DNA from: Microbacterium stercoris
GTDB lineage: Bacteria; Actinomycetota; Actinomycetes; Actinomycetales; Microbacteriaceae
NCBI RefSeq assembly: GCF_017592545.1
Contig: NZ_JAGFOA010000005.1
Coordinates: 207,163 to 271,162 of the forward strand
Direction of reading: 5' to 3'
Length of the DNA: 64,000 bases
The notes under the pieces were generated by a model that saw nothing but the letters and a program-made list of their open reading frames with translations, was not told the origin of the DNA and made no database searches. Shown here in pieces: positions 52,123 to 61,109 of the stretch. The translations under genes and the position numbers were made by a program. Numbering within the stretch: the stretch's first letter is position 1; every line of letters begins with the position of its first letter.

Positions 52123-52727
52123 TGAGCCCCCGCGTCGGCGTTCTCGCGCTGCAAGGTGACGTGCGCGAGCACGTGAACGCGCTCCGGGAGCTCGGTGCCG
52201 AGGCGGTGCTTGTCCGTCGCCCGGAAGAGCTCTCGTCCGTCGACGGTCTCGTGATCCCGGGCGGCGAGTCCAGCGTGATCGACAAGCTCTCTCGCGCCTT
52301 CGGGATGCAGGTTCCGATCCGTGAGGCGATCGCCGCCGGGCTTCCGGTCTATGGAACGTGCGCGGGACTGATCCTGCTCGCGGATCGGATCATCGGCGCG
52401 ATCGACGGCCAGGAGACGTTCGGGGGACTTGACGTCACCGTGCGCCGCAACGCGTTCGGCGGTCAGGTGGAGTCCTTCGAGACCGACCTCGTCTCTGCGG
52501 AGCTCGAGGGCGCGCCGGTGCACGCCGCGTTCATCCGGGCACCGCTCGTCGAGGAGGTCGGCCCGCTGGCCCGGGTGCTCGCGGCGCTGCCCGACGGCCG
52601 GGTGGTCGCGGTCGCACAGGGCAATCTGATCGGCACCGCGTTCCATCCGGAGGTCACGGGGGAGCTGCGCTTCCACCGGATGCTGCTGGACCGGATCTCC
52701 GCCCGCGCCACGACGCGGGCGGCATAG
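52122..52727 (+). CDS. pdxT: pyridoxal 5'-phosphate synthase, glutaminase subunit
   Basis: 201-residue class I glutaminase that feeds ammonia to PdxS. GVLALQGDVREH is the N-terminal signature, the nucleophilic cysteine is in YGTCAGLIL, and the His/Glu pair is in FHPEVTGE. ATG at 52122 overlaps the pdxS stop by one base; the in-frame GTG at 52119 is an alternative start three bases earlier. Confidence 0.95.
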   Translation: MSPRVGVLALQGDVREHVNALRELGAEAVLVRRPEELSSVDGLVIPGGESSVIDKLSRAFGMQVPIREAIAAGLPVYGTCAGLILLADRIIGAIDGQETFGGLDVTVRRNAFGGQVESFETDLVSAELEGAPVHAAFIRAPLVEEVGPLARVLAALPDGRVVAVAQGNLIGTAFHPEVTGELRFHRMLLDRISARATTRAA

Positions 52728-52735
52728 ACGCGCAG

Positions 52736-52787
52736 AGGTATGAGAAACGGCGGCTCTGATCACTCAGAGTCGCCGTTTCTCATACCT
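52736..52787 (+). terminator. 24-bp-arm bidirectional hairpin
   Basis: Arms AGGTATGAGAAACGGCGGCTCTGA-like (24 bp, one mismatch) around a TCAC loop, between the convergent pdxT and pdxY genes. Strong enough to end both transcripts; the arm length is unusual for a simple terminator. Confidence 0.85.
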
Positions 52788-52801
52788 TCTGGAGGATCCG
52801 G

Positions 52802-53653
52802 TCAGCGAACCTGGCGCACCTCGAACTCCATCCGCGGGTGTGCGTAGTGCTGCTGCGACTCGACCAGCTGCAGCTCGCGCTCACCCGAGGCGAGAGTCTG
52901 CTCGAGCAGACCGAAGACGCTCGACGCCGTGCGCGCGAGGGCCTCGGCGGCCGAGCCCGTCGCGGTGTAGTGCGCGGTGAACAGCGCGGCGGTGACGTCG
53001 CCCGAACCGTTGGCCTTGAAGGGCAGACGGGGTGTGGCGATGAGCCAGGCGCCTTTGTCGTCCGCGGCGAGCATCTCGAGCGTGCCGTCGGCGTTGTCCG
53101 GACGCTCGACGCTCGTGACGAGCACCGTGCGCGGACCCATCTCGTGCGCGCGGTCCACCGACGCCAGCGTCGAGGGGAGGTCGCCGGGCTCGGTGTCCGT
53201 CAGGTAGCCGAGCTCGAACTGGTTGGGAGTGATGATGTCCGCCACCGGCACGACCTTGTCTCGCAGCAGCACGGGGATCTCCGGGGCGACGAAGCAGCCC
53301 GACTTGGCGTTGCCCATCACCGGATCGCACGCGTACAGCGCGTTGGGGTTCGCGGCCTTCACCCGCGCGACGGCATCGACGATGACGTCCGCGATGCCGA
53401 CGCCGCCCTGATAACCGGAGAGCACTGCATCGATCTGCGGGAACGCGCCCCGCTCCTCGATGCCGGTGAGGACCTCGCGCACATCGTCGGGGGCGATGAG
53501 GGGGCCGCGCCAGGCGCCGTAGCCCGTGTGGTTCGAGAAGTTGACCGTGTACACGGGCAGCACCTCGACGCCGATGCGCTGCAGCGGGAACACCGCCGCC
53601 GAGTTGCCGACGTGTCCGTACGCGACCGCCGACTGGATCGAGAGGATCTTCAT
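52802..53653 (-). CDS. pdxY: pyridoxal kinase
   Basis: 283-residue ribokinase-fold kinase for pyridoxal salvage. [19 protein letters not shown] at the N-terminus, [20 protein letters not shown], and the ATP/catalytic [13 protein letters not shown] motif match PdxY. It lies convergent with pdxST, giving one cluster for both de novo and salvage routes of PLP. ATG at 53653 with a GGGAG-type site. 180 bp without a gene separate it from yebC. Confidence 0.94.
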   Translation of the reverse strand: MKILSIQSAVAYGHVGNSAAVFPLQRIGVEVLPVYTVNFSNHTGYGAWRGPLIAPDDVREVLTGIEERGAFPQIDAVLSGYQGGVGIADVIVDAVARVKAANPNALYACDPVMGNAKSGCFVAPEIPVLLRDKVVPVADIITPNQFELGYLTDTEPGDLPSTLASVDRAHEMGPRTVLVTSVERPDNADGTLEMLAADDKGAWLIATPRLPFKANGSGDVTAALFTAHYTATGSAAEALARTASSVFGLLEQTLASGERELQLVESQQHYAHPRMEFEVRQVR

Positions 53654-53833
53654 GCTCTGATCCTCCCACTCCCGGGGGCCGTGCTCCCGCAGGGATCGTC
53701 TCCTCGACGCAACCGGGCGCCGCGATGCGCCACGGGCCCTGCGGCGCGGATCGCGGTGATCCTCTTAGACTGGTTCGAGGTCCTCGACCGTGCGGAAGCG
53801 CGCAGGGACCACGGATATCGGAGCGGGAGAGTC

Positions 53834-54595
53834 ATGTCAGGTCATTCCAAGTGGGCGACGACCAAGCACAAGAAGGCGGTCATCGACGCCCGTCGTGCCA
53901 AGTCGTGGGCGAAGCTGATCAAGAACATCGAGGTTGCGGCGCGCATCGGCGGTCCGGATGAGGCGGGCAACCCGACACTGTTCGACGCCGTTCTCAAGGC
54001 GAAGAAGACCTCGGTTCCCAAGGACAACATCGACCGCGCCATCAAGCGCGGCGCCGGCATCGGCGGCGAGGCCGTCGATTACACGACGATCATGTACGAG
54101 TGCTACGCGCCCGGCGGCGTCGCCATGCTCATCGAGTGTCTGACCGACAACAAGAACCGTGCGGCCGCCGAAGTGCGCACGGCGGTCACCCGCAACGGCG
54201 GCAACATGGCAGACCCGGGGTCGGTCTCGTTCAACTTCGAGCGCAAGGGCGTCATCGTCGTGTCGGGCGAGGGCGTCGACGAAGACGACGTGATGATGGC
54301 CGCCCTCGAGGCCGGAGCCGACGAGGTGGAGCCGCACCCGCAGGGCTTCGAGATCGTCACCCCGGCGAGCGACCTGGTCGCGGTGCGTTCCGCTCTCAAG
54401 GACGCCGGCATCGAGTACGAGTCCGCCGATGCCGAGTTCGTCGCGAATGTGAAGGTCCCCGCCGACGCCGACACCGCGCGCAAGGTATTCAAGCTGATCG
54501 ATGCCCTCGAGGACAGCGATGACGTGCAGAACGTCTTCACGAACATCGACCTGACGCCCGAGGTGCGGGCCGAGCTCGAGGCCGACGACGAGTAA
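53834..54595 (+). CDS. YebC/PmpR family DNA-binding protein
   Basis: 253-residue YebC family protein. The canonical start [14 protein letters not shown] is at ATG 53834, and it has the three-domain layout with SFNFERKG in the middle. Family members bind DNA as regulators or, as recently proposed for some, help ribosomes on proline-rich stretches. It typically precedes ruvCAB in actinobacteria, as here with one gene between. Confidence 0.93.
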   Translation: MSGHSKWATTKHKKAVIDARRAKSWAKLIKNIEVAARIGGPDEAGNPTLFDAVLKAKKTSVPKDNIDRAIKRGAGIGGEAVDYTTIMYECYAPGGVAMLIECLTDNKNRAAAEVRTAVTRNGGNMADPGSVSFNFERKGVIVVSGEGVDEDDVMMAALEAGADEVEPHPQGFEIVTPASDLVAVRSALKDAGIEYESADAEFVANVKVPADADTARKVFKLIDALEDSDDVQNVFTNIDLTPEVRAELEADDE

Positions 54596-54668
54596 GTCGA
54601 CTCACGCCTCGCGGCGCCCCATCCGGTCTCCGGGTGGGGCGCCGTCGCATTCCCGGTACCGTGGTCGC

Positions 54669-55400
54669 GTGCAGGACGAAGAGGTGCTTGCGGGCGGCAA
54701 CGTGACGCCGGTGGTCCGGATCGGAGACACCGTCCGTCGTGAGAGCGGGCGATGGACGCCGGCGGTGCATGAACTGCTGCGCGCGTGTGAGGCCGCGGGC
54801 GTCGATGGCGTGCCTCGTGTGCTCGGCCTCGACTCGATCGGGCGCGAGATCCTGAGCTTCCTACCCGGGGAGGTGCTCGTCGGCACGGATGCGCTGTGGG
54901 ATCGGCGGGTGATGCGCGATGCCGCCGCCCTGCTGCGGCGGATCCACGACGCGAGCGTCACCCTCGTCGACCTCGAGCTCGAGTGGCGAGCGCCGCGGAG
55001 CGAGCCCGCTGAGGTGATCTGCCACAACGACTTCGCGACGTACAACCTCGTGCTCGCCCCGGACGGATCCGTCGCTGCGATCGACTTCGACTTCGCCTCA
55101 CCGGGGCCGCGGATCCGCGACCTCGCCTATCTGGCGTACCGGATCGCCCCCTGGGTGGGCGACGCCACGGGCGCGGATCCGGATCGCCACGGCTCGCCGG
55201 AAGAGCGGGTGCGCGCGTTGATCGCGGCGTACGGGGCCGAGTGGTCGGTCGACGAGGTGCGGACCGCCGCGGCCGACCGGGTGGAGGAGCTGGCCGCCTT
55301 CACGGAGGACCGTGCTGCGGCCACGGGACGCGCCGACTTCACCGCGCACGCGGCGATGTACCGGCGTGATGCCGCCCGGATGCGCCAGGCGATCGCATGA
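54669..55400 (+). CDS. phosphotransferase (APH/choline kinase-like)
   Basis: 243-residue kinase-like protein. The Brenner motif HNDFATYN gives catalytic D121 and N126 (the usual form is H-x-D-x4-N), and IDFDFA at about 139 is the Mg-binding DFG-like motif. Family members phosphorylate sugars, amino sugars, antibiotics or choline; the substrate is unknown and resistance must not be assumed. GTG at 54669. It sits between yebC and ruvC, where it is not part of the usual block. Confidence 0.8.
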   Translation: MQDEEVLAGGNVTPVVRIGDTVRRESGRWTPAVHELLRACEAAGVDGVPRVLGLDSIGREILSFLPGEVLVGTDALWDRRVMRDAAALLRRIHDASVTLVDLELEWRAPRSEPAEVICHNDFATYNLVLAPDGSVAAIDFDFASPGPRIRDLAYLAYRIAPWVGDATGADPDRHGSPEERVRALIAAYGAEWSVDEVRTAAADRVEELAAFTEDRAAATGRADFTAHAAMYRRDAARMRQAIA

Positions 55401-55449
55401 GCCGGCGGGGCTGCCGCCCGCTCGCGTGAGGTGCGCCTACGCTGGCGAA

Positions 55450-56034
55450 GTGAGCACTCTGCGCGTCCTCGGCATCGACCCCGGTCTGACCCGGTGCGGC
55501 GTCGGGGTGGTCGATGTCGCGCGCAACCGCACGGCGACCCTGGTGCATGTGGGCGTGGTGCGCTCGGCGGCGGACTCGCCGATCGCCGAGCGACTCGCCA
55601 CGATCGCACGTGGGATCCGGGAGGTGCTCGACCTCACGCAGCCGCACGTCGTGGCGGTCGAGCGGGTGTTCGCTCAGCACAACCTGCATTCGGTCACCGG
55701 CACGGCGCAGGCCAGCGGCGTCGCGCTGATGCTCGCGGCAGAGCGTGGGATCCCGGCGGCGACCCACACGCCGAGCGAGGTCAAAGCCGCGGTCACCGGC
55801 TATGGCGCGGCCGACAAGCTGCAGGTGCAGACCATGATCCAGCGCGTGCTGCGCCTCGATGCTCTCCCTCAGCCCGCCGACGCCGCGGACGCACTCGCGT
55901 TGGCGCTGTGCCACGCCTGGGGCGGGGGAGTCTCCGCCCAGGCGCACGTGGCGGACACCTCGCTCACCCCCGCTCAGCGCGCGTGGGCCGAGGCGGAGAA
56001 GCGCTCGCGGACGAAGCGTGTCGCTCGAACATAG
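55450..56034 (+). CDS. ruvC: Holliday junction endonuclease RuvC
   Basis: 194-residue resolvase. D10 in [10 protein letters not shown], the glutamate in [11 protein letters not shown], and the aspartates in [14 protein letters not shown] form the RNase H-like active site. It cuts four-way junctions held by RuvAB. GTG 55450 begins the conserved start; the upstream frame belongs to the neighbour's shadow. A short C-terminal tail is basic. First of the ruvCAB operon, 27 bp before ruvA. Confidence 0.95.
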   Translation: MSTLRVLGIDPGLTRCGVGVVDVARNRTATLVHVGVVRSAADSPIAERLATIARGIREVLDLTQPHVVAVERVFAQHNLHSVTGTAQASGVALMLAAERGIPAATHTPSEVKAAVTGYGAADKLQVQTMIQRVLRLDALPQPADAADALALALCHAWGGGVSAQAHVADTSLTPAQRAWAEAEKRSRTKRVART

Positions 56035-56061
56035 GTGCGAACCGCCGCGTAGGCTGTGGGC

Positions 56062-56673
56062 ATGATCTCCTCCCTGCGCGGCACCGTGCTGCATGCCGCA
56101 GCTGACAGCGTCGTCGTCGAGGTCGGGGGAGTCGGCTTCTCCGTGGCGGTGCCCCCCGACGTCGCGCGCACCGCGCGGCCCGGCGAGACCCTCGCGCTGC
56201 ACACGAATCTCATCGTCCGCGAGGACGCGCTGTCGCTGTTCGGTTTCCTCGAGCGCGAGGAACTCGAGGTGTTCATCGTGCTTCTTGGGGTCTCAGGGGT
56301 GGGACCCAAGTCGGCGCTCGGCGTGCTGTCGGGCCTGACGGTCGATCAGATCGCCGCCGCGGTCGCCGAAGAGGACGACGCGCCCTTCCGCAAGGTGTCG
56401 GGCATCGGACCCAAGACGGCCAAGCTCATCGTGCTGCAGCTGCAGGGCAAGCTCGCCCCGCCCGCCCCGGCGGTCGCCACGAAGGCGGCGCCCGATGTGG
56501 CGGCGAGTGTGGTGCAGGCGGTGGCCGGTCTCGGCTGGCCCGAGCGCGTCGCCGGCGAGGCGGTCGCACAGGCCGCGGAGGCGGCTTCCGACGCCGACCG
56601 CGCGTCGGTCCAGGCCCTGCTGCGTCTGACGCTCGCGCTGCTCGGCCCCGCGAAGCAGGCAGCGCGTGGCTGA
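56062..56673 (+). CDS. ruvA: Holliday junction protein RuvA
   Basis: 203-residue DNA-binding subunit that holds the Holliday junction. The OB domain starts at MISSLRGTV, two helix-hairpin-helix motifs follow ([26 protein letters not shown]), and domain III at the C-terminus contacts RuvB. ATG at 56062 is preferred over GTG 56056 by homology. Overlaps ruvB by 8 bp. Confidence 0.95.
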   Translation: MISSLRGTVLHAAADSVVVEVGGVGFSVAVPPDVARTARPGETLALHTNLIVREDALSLFGFLEREELEVFIVLLGVSGVGPKSALGVLSGLTVDQIAAAVAEEDDAPFRKVSGIGPKTAKLIVLQLQGKLAPPAPAVATKAAPDVAASVVQAVAGLGWPERVAGEAVAQAAEAASDADRASVQALLRLTLALLGPAKQAARG

Positions 56674-57691
56674 GGACGAGATCACCACGCCGCGGCCGGT
56701 GGATGATGCCGAGCTCGCGATCGAGGGCGCCCTGCGCCCCGTGTCGCTTGCGGAGTTCGTCGGTCAGCAGAAGGTGCGCGGCCAGTTGCAGCTGCTGCTC
56801 GACGCGGCGCGCATCCAGCAGCGTCCGGCCGACCACATCCTGCTCGCGGGCCCTCCTGGTCTGGGCAAGACGACACTCGCGATGATCGTGGCGCACGAGA
56901 GCGAGCGCCCCCTGCGTATGTCGAGCGGTCCCGCGATTCAGCATGCGGGTGATCTCGCGGCGCTCCTATCGAGCCTGACGCCGGGCGAGGTGCTGTTCAT
57001 CGACGAGATCCATCGGATGGCGCGCTCCGCCGAGGAGATGCTCTATCTCGCGATGGAGGACTTCCGCATCGACATCATGGTCGGCAAGGGCGCCGGGGCG
57101 ACCAGTATCCCTCTCGATCTCGCGCCCTTCACGCTCGTGGGAGCCACGACGCGATCCGGCATGCTGCCGAACCCGCTGCGGGATCGCTTCGGATTCACGG
57201 CGCATCTCGAGTACTACGAGCCCGCGGAGCTCGAACGCGTTGTCGGGCGCTCGGCGTCGGTGCTCGGAGTCGCGCTGGGGGATCAGCAGAAAGCGGAGAT
57301 CGCGCGTCGCTCGCGTGGCACACCCCGCATCGCCAACCGGCTGCTGCGACGGGTGCGTGACTACGCGCTCGTCCATGCGGGCGGTGCCGCCGCCGACATC
57401 GCCGAGGTGCGGGCGGCACTGGAGCTGTACGACGTCGACGGCATCGGCCTCGATCGGCTCGACCGCGCCGTGCTCGACGCTCTGGTCAAGCGCTTCCGCG
57501 GCGGCCCGGTCGGCCTGTCCACCCTCGCGGTGACGGTGGGTGAGGAGCCCGACACCGTCGAGAGCGTTGTGGAGCCCTACCTGGTGCGCATCGGATTCAT
57601 GGCAAGGACGCCGCGTGGACGTGTCGCCACGCCGGAGGCGTACGCCCACCTCGGCGTGCCGCTGGCTGACGGGGCGCTCGATTTCCGATGA
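56666..57691 (+). CDS. ruvB: Holliday junction helicase RuvB
   Basis: 341-residue AAA+ motor for branch migration. Walker [10 protein letters not shown] is at 62-70, Walker B DEIH from D113, arginine-rich sensor segment [18 protein letters not shown], and a C-terminal winged helix ([16 protein letters not shown]). GTG at 56666 overlaps ruvA. Length and motifs typical. Confidence 0.96.
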   Translation: MAEDEITTPRPVDDAELAIEGALRPVSLAEFVGQQKVRGQLQLLLDAARIQQRPADHILLAGPPGLGKTTLAMIVAHESERPLRMSSGPAIQHAGDLAALLSSLTPGEVLFIDEIHRMARSAEEMLYLAMEDFRIDIMVGKGAGATSIPLDLAPFTLVGATTRSGMLPNPLRDRFGFTAHLEYYEPAELERVVGRSASVLGVALGDQQKAEIARRSRGTPRIANRLLRRVRDYALVHAGGAAADIAEVRAALELYDVDGIGLDRLDRAVLDALVKRFRGGPVGLSTLAVTVGEEPDTVESVVEPYLVRIGFMARTPRGRVATPEAYAHLGVPLADGALDFR

Positions 57692-57693
57692 CC

Positions 57694-57699
57694 TATACT
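57694..57699 (+). promoter_or_regulatory. -10-like element before yajC
   Basis: TATACT hexamer just after the ruvB stop, 81 bp before yajC. No convincing -35 at 16-18 bp is seen, so this is a weak call. Confidence 0.35.
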
Positions 57700-57780
57700 C
57701 ACTGAAGGTCTGGCGGTATCCGCCGAAAAACCCCGCTTCGCGCCGACGCCGGCGCGCGCCCTCGAAAGGCTCACAGCCCC

Positions 57781-58254
57781 ATGGATCCGAATCTCCTTCT
57801 TCTCGTCGTCTTCGTCGTGCTCATCGGCTGGATGTTCTTCAACTCCCGCCGCACGCGTGCGAAGCAGAAGGAGGCCGCGGAGCTGAAGGCCCAGCAGATG
57901 GTGCCCGGCGCCCGCGTGATGACGCGCAGCGGTCTGTTCGGCACGCTCGTCGAGTTCGACAAGGACGACCTCTCGAAGCCGGCCAAGGTCGAGATCGCTC
58001 CGGGCGTCGTCATCGAGCTGCACTCGCAGGTCGTCGACATCGCGCCGGACACCGTGGTCGAGGATGACGCTGCCGAAGCGGACGACGTCGATGAGGAGCC
58101 CGTCACCGAGGTCGAGGCCGCCAAGGCCTCCGAGGAGGCTGCGGAGGCTCCCGCCGTCGCCGCCGACGGCAAGCCCGAGGCGTACGGCGTCCCCGAGTAC
58201 AAGCTTCCCGAGATCGACCTCGGCGACGACAAGGGCGACGACAAGAAGGCCTGA
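57781..58254 (+). CDS. yajC: preprotein translocase subunit YajC
   Basis: 157-residue protein: one N-terminal membrane helix (LLLLVVFVVLIGWMFF), a basic RRTRAKQKE stretch, and the conserved GARVMTRSGLFGTLVEF core; the second half is an acidic disordered tail. YajC associates with SecDF. ATG at 57781. It leads the yajC-secD-secF operon; secD starts 44 bp downstream. Confidence 0.93.
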   Translation: MDPNLLLLVVFVVLIGWMFFNSRRTRAKQKEAAELKAQQMVPGARVMTRSGLFGTLVEFDKDDLSKPAKVEIAPGVVIELHSQVVDIAPDTVVEDDAAEADDVDEEPVTEVEAAKASEEAAEAPAVAADGKPEAYGVPEYKLPEIDLGDDKGDDKKA

Positions 58255-58298
58255 GCCTTCCGTCCCTCCGTCTCCCGCAGCAGAAAGCTGAGCCGCCC

Positions 58299-60017
58299 GT
58301 GGCGACATCGACTCCTGCGCGCCGTGCCTGGCGCGTTCTGACCGGCCTGCTGGTCCTCACCGCTGTGCTGTTCGGCGTGAACGCGCTCGGCGTGCACGTC
58401 GTCAAGGGCGGCACCTGGGTTCCCGAGCTCGCGCTCGACCTTCAGGGCGGCACCCAGATCATCCTCGAGGCGCAGACCGACAACGGCGAGCCGTCAGCGG
58501 AGCAGATGACTCAGGCCGTGGCGATCATCCGGCAGCGCGTCGACGCCTCCGGCGTCGGCGAGTCGGAGATCTCGACGCAGGGCGGCAAGAACATCGTCGT
58601 CCAGATCCCCGGAAACGCCGACGAGGCCACTCGCGAGCGCATCCAGCGCAGCGCGCAGCTCGAGCTCCGAGCGGTGATCTACGCCTCGGCGCCGACCAAC
58701 ACGTTCGTCGGCGAGGACGGCGAGGAGACGCCGTACCCGACGCCGGAGGAGTCGCTGAACGCCGTGCCGACGGCCGAGCCCTCCAACGGCTCCGACCCGG
58801 CGTGGGTGACCGACAAGCTCTGGGCGCAGTTCAACGCCTATAACTGCGACGACGAGGCGAATGACCCCTCGTCGGCGCCGGCCGATCAGCCGCTGATCAC
58901 GTGCGACGTCGACAACAGCGCGAAGTACATCCTGGGCCCCGTGGAGATGGACGGCTCCTCGGTCGACGACGCCACCAACGGCATGGACCCCCAGCGCGGC
59001 ACCTGGAGCGTCAACCTCCGCTTCGACGCGGAGGGCACGAAGACGTTCGGCGAGATCTCGCAGCGGCTCTACGGCGCGCAGTCGCCGATGAACCAGTTCG
59101 CGTTCGTCCTGGACGGCAAGATCATCTCGGCCCCGTCGATGGACGCGATCATCACCGACGGTCGTCCCTCGATCTCCGGCCAGGGCATCGACCAGGAGAC
59201 GTCGAAGCTGCTCGCCGATCAGCTCAAGTTCGGCGCCCTTCCCCTCAGCTTCGAGGTCGTCTCGTCCGACACCATCTCGGCCACGCTCGGCTCGCAGCAG
59301 CTGCAGAGCGGTCTGATCGCCGGTCTCATCGGCCTCGCACTGGTCGCGCTCTACGTCGTCCTCATCTCGTACCGAGCGCTCGGCTTCGTGATCATCGCGT
59401 CGCTCGTCGTGATGGGCGTGCTGACCTACATCCTGCTCTGCCTGCTGTCCTGGCGACTCGGCTACCGCCTGTCGCTGGCTGGCGTCGCGGGCCTGATCGT
59501 CACGATCGGCTTCACTGCGGATTCGTTCATCGTGTACTTCGAACGCATCCGAGATGAGCTGCGCGACGGCAAGGGCATCATCGCCGCCGTTGAGGACGGC
59601 TGGAGTCGCGCGAAGCGCACGATCTACATCTCGAAGTCGATCAACATCCTGGCCGCCGTCGTGCTGTACATCCTCGCCGACGCCACCGTGAAGGGCTTCG
59701 CGTTCACGCTGGGGCTCACGACCGTGCTGGACGTGCTGATCTTCGTGATCTTCACCCACCCCGTAATGCAGCTGCTGGTGCGCACTCCGTTCTTCGGCAA
59801 CGGCCACCCGCTGTCGGGCCTCGACCCGAAGGCGCTGGGCTCGGTGTACACGGCTCGCTCGTCGTTCCGCACGCCCGTCGCTTCGGGCGGCCGCGCTCAG
59901 CGTTCGCGTGGCGAGGCCGAGCGCCGACAGACCATCGCCGAGCGGAAGGCCGCCGAGGCGGCCGCGCAGAACGCGTCGGACAAGGGCGCCTCGCGCGCCG
60001 AGGAGGAGAACGCCTGA
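58299..60017 (+). CDS. secD: protein translocase subunit SecD
   Basis: 572-residue membrane protein. One helix near the N-terminus (residues 10-30), then the DLQGGTQI motif and the periplasm-facing P1 region to about 340, followed by five helices. Conserved membrane carboxylates and the GFTADSFIVYFERIRDE motif are present. It uses the proton gradient to help pull secreted proteins. GTG at 58299; the stop shares a base with secF (TGATG). Confidence 0.95.
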   Translation: MATSTPARRAWRVLTGLLVLTAVLFGVNALGVHVVKGGTWVPELALDLQGGTQIILEAQTDNGEPSAEQMTQAVAIIRQRVDASGVGESEISTQGGKNIVVQIPGNADEATRERIQRSAQLELRAVIYASAPTNTFVGEDGEETPYPTPEESLNAVPTAEPSNGSDPAWVTDKLWAQFNAYNCDDEANDPSSAPADQPLITCDVDNSAKYILGPVEMDGSSVDDATNGMDPQRGTWSVNLRFDAEGTKTFGEISQRLYGAQSPMNQFAFVLDGKIISAPSMDAIITDGRPSISGQGIDQETSKLLADQLKFGALPLSFEVVSSDTISATLGSQQLQSGLIAGLIGLALVALYVVLISYRALGFVIIASLVVMGVLTYILLCLLSWRLGYRLSLAGVAGLIVTIGFTADSFIVYFERIRDELRDGKGIIAAVEDGWSRAKRTIYISKSINILAAVVLYILADATVKGFAFTLGLTTVLDVLIFVIFTHPVMQLLVRTPFFGNGHPLSGLDPKALGSVYTARSSFRTPVASGGRAQRSRGEAERRQTIAERKAAEAAAQNASDKGASRAEEENA

Positions 60018-60994
60018 TGCGCTCCATGACCGAGTTCGGCAACGACCTCTACACGGGCAAGGCCTCCTTCCCGTTCGTCGGCCGGCGTCGCAGCTGGTTC
60101 ATCGTCGCGATCGTGCTCGTGGTGCTCTCGGCGATCGCGCCGCTGCTGCGCGGCGTCGAGTTCTCGATCGAGTTCACCGGAGGCTCGCAGTTCCTGGTCT
60201 CCGCACCGGCGTCGACCGACCAGGCGCTTGCGACGCGGGCCGTCGAGGAGGCCGTGCCGGGCACGACCGCCAAGGTGACGACCATCAGCGAGCGCGACAT
60301 TCGCGTTCAGACGTCGCAGCTGGATGACGCGCAGACGCACGACGTCACGCGGGCGCTGGCCGAGGCCTACGACGTCGCGGACGAGGAGATCACCGCCTCG
60401 TTCATCGGACCCACCTGGGGTCAGGACGTCACGCGCCAGTCGCTGTGGGGTCTTGCGATCTTCCTGGCGCTGACATTCCTGATCCTCGCGATCTACTTCC
60501 GCACGTGGAAGATGTCGGCCGCTGCCATCATCGGCCTGCTGGACGTGCTGGTGGTGACGGTGGGCATCTACGCCCTCTGCGGCTTCGAGATCTCGCCGGC
60601 GGCGGTGATCGGATTCCTCACGATCCTCGCCTACTCGCTCTACGACACGACCGTCGTGTTCGACAAGATCCGGGAGAACACCTCCGAGGATGCCGAGGTG
60701 ACGAGTCGCACGTTCGGCGAGTCGGTCAACCTCGCGGTGAACCAGACGCTTGTGCGCTCCATCAACACGTCGATCGTGGCCGCCCTTCCGGTCGCGGCGA
60801 TCCTCTTCATCGGATCCTTCGTGCTGGGCGCCGAGACGCTGTCGGACATCTCGCTGTCGATCTTCGTCGGCATCATCGTGGCGACGTATTCCACGCTGTT
60901 CGTGGCGGCACCGCTCTACTCGCTCTTCCGCGAGAACGAGCCGGCCATCCGGCTGGCGGACGAGCGTGTGCTCTCCGCGCGTGCAGCCGCCTGA
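60017..60994 (+). CDS. secF: protein translocase subunit SecF
   Basis: 325-residue partner of SecD, six helices. FSIEFTGGSQF follows the first helix, and the C-terminal half contains the conserved YSLYDTTVVFDKIRENT and the helix-4/5 segment. ATG at 60017 is the second base of TGATG with the secD stop. Confidence 0.95.
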   Translation: MRSMTEFGNDLYTGKASFPFVGRRRSWFIVAIVLVVLSAIAPLLRGVEFSIEFTGGSQFLVSAPASTDQALATRAVEEAVPGTTAKVTTISERDIRVQTSQLDDAQTHDVTRALAEAYDVADEEITASFIGPTWGQDVTRQSLWGLAIFLALTFLILAIYFRTWKMSAAAIIGLLDVLVVTVGIYALCGFEISPAAVIGFLTILAYSLYDTTVVFDKIRENTSEDAEVTSRTFGESVNLAVNQTLVRSINTSIVAALPVAAILFIGSFVLGAETLSDISLSIFVGIIVATYSTLFVAAPLYSLFRENEPAIRLADERVLSARAAA

Positions 60995-61109
60995 ACGGCT
61001 ACCTGATGAGCAGTCGCGGCGCGGCGGCCGCTGACCTGGGGGTCCCGCGCCGCGGCGTAGAATCGCATTGCCCTCCTCACGGGGGCGAGATCGTGGGAGG
61101 GGTCAGGAC

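Noticed and set aside
54669..55400. Aminoglycoside resistance gene
   Set aside because: Only the general APH-fold motifs are present; the sequence shows nothing specific for drug modification and the context is DNA repair.
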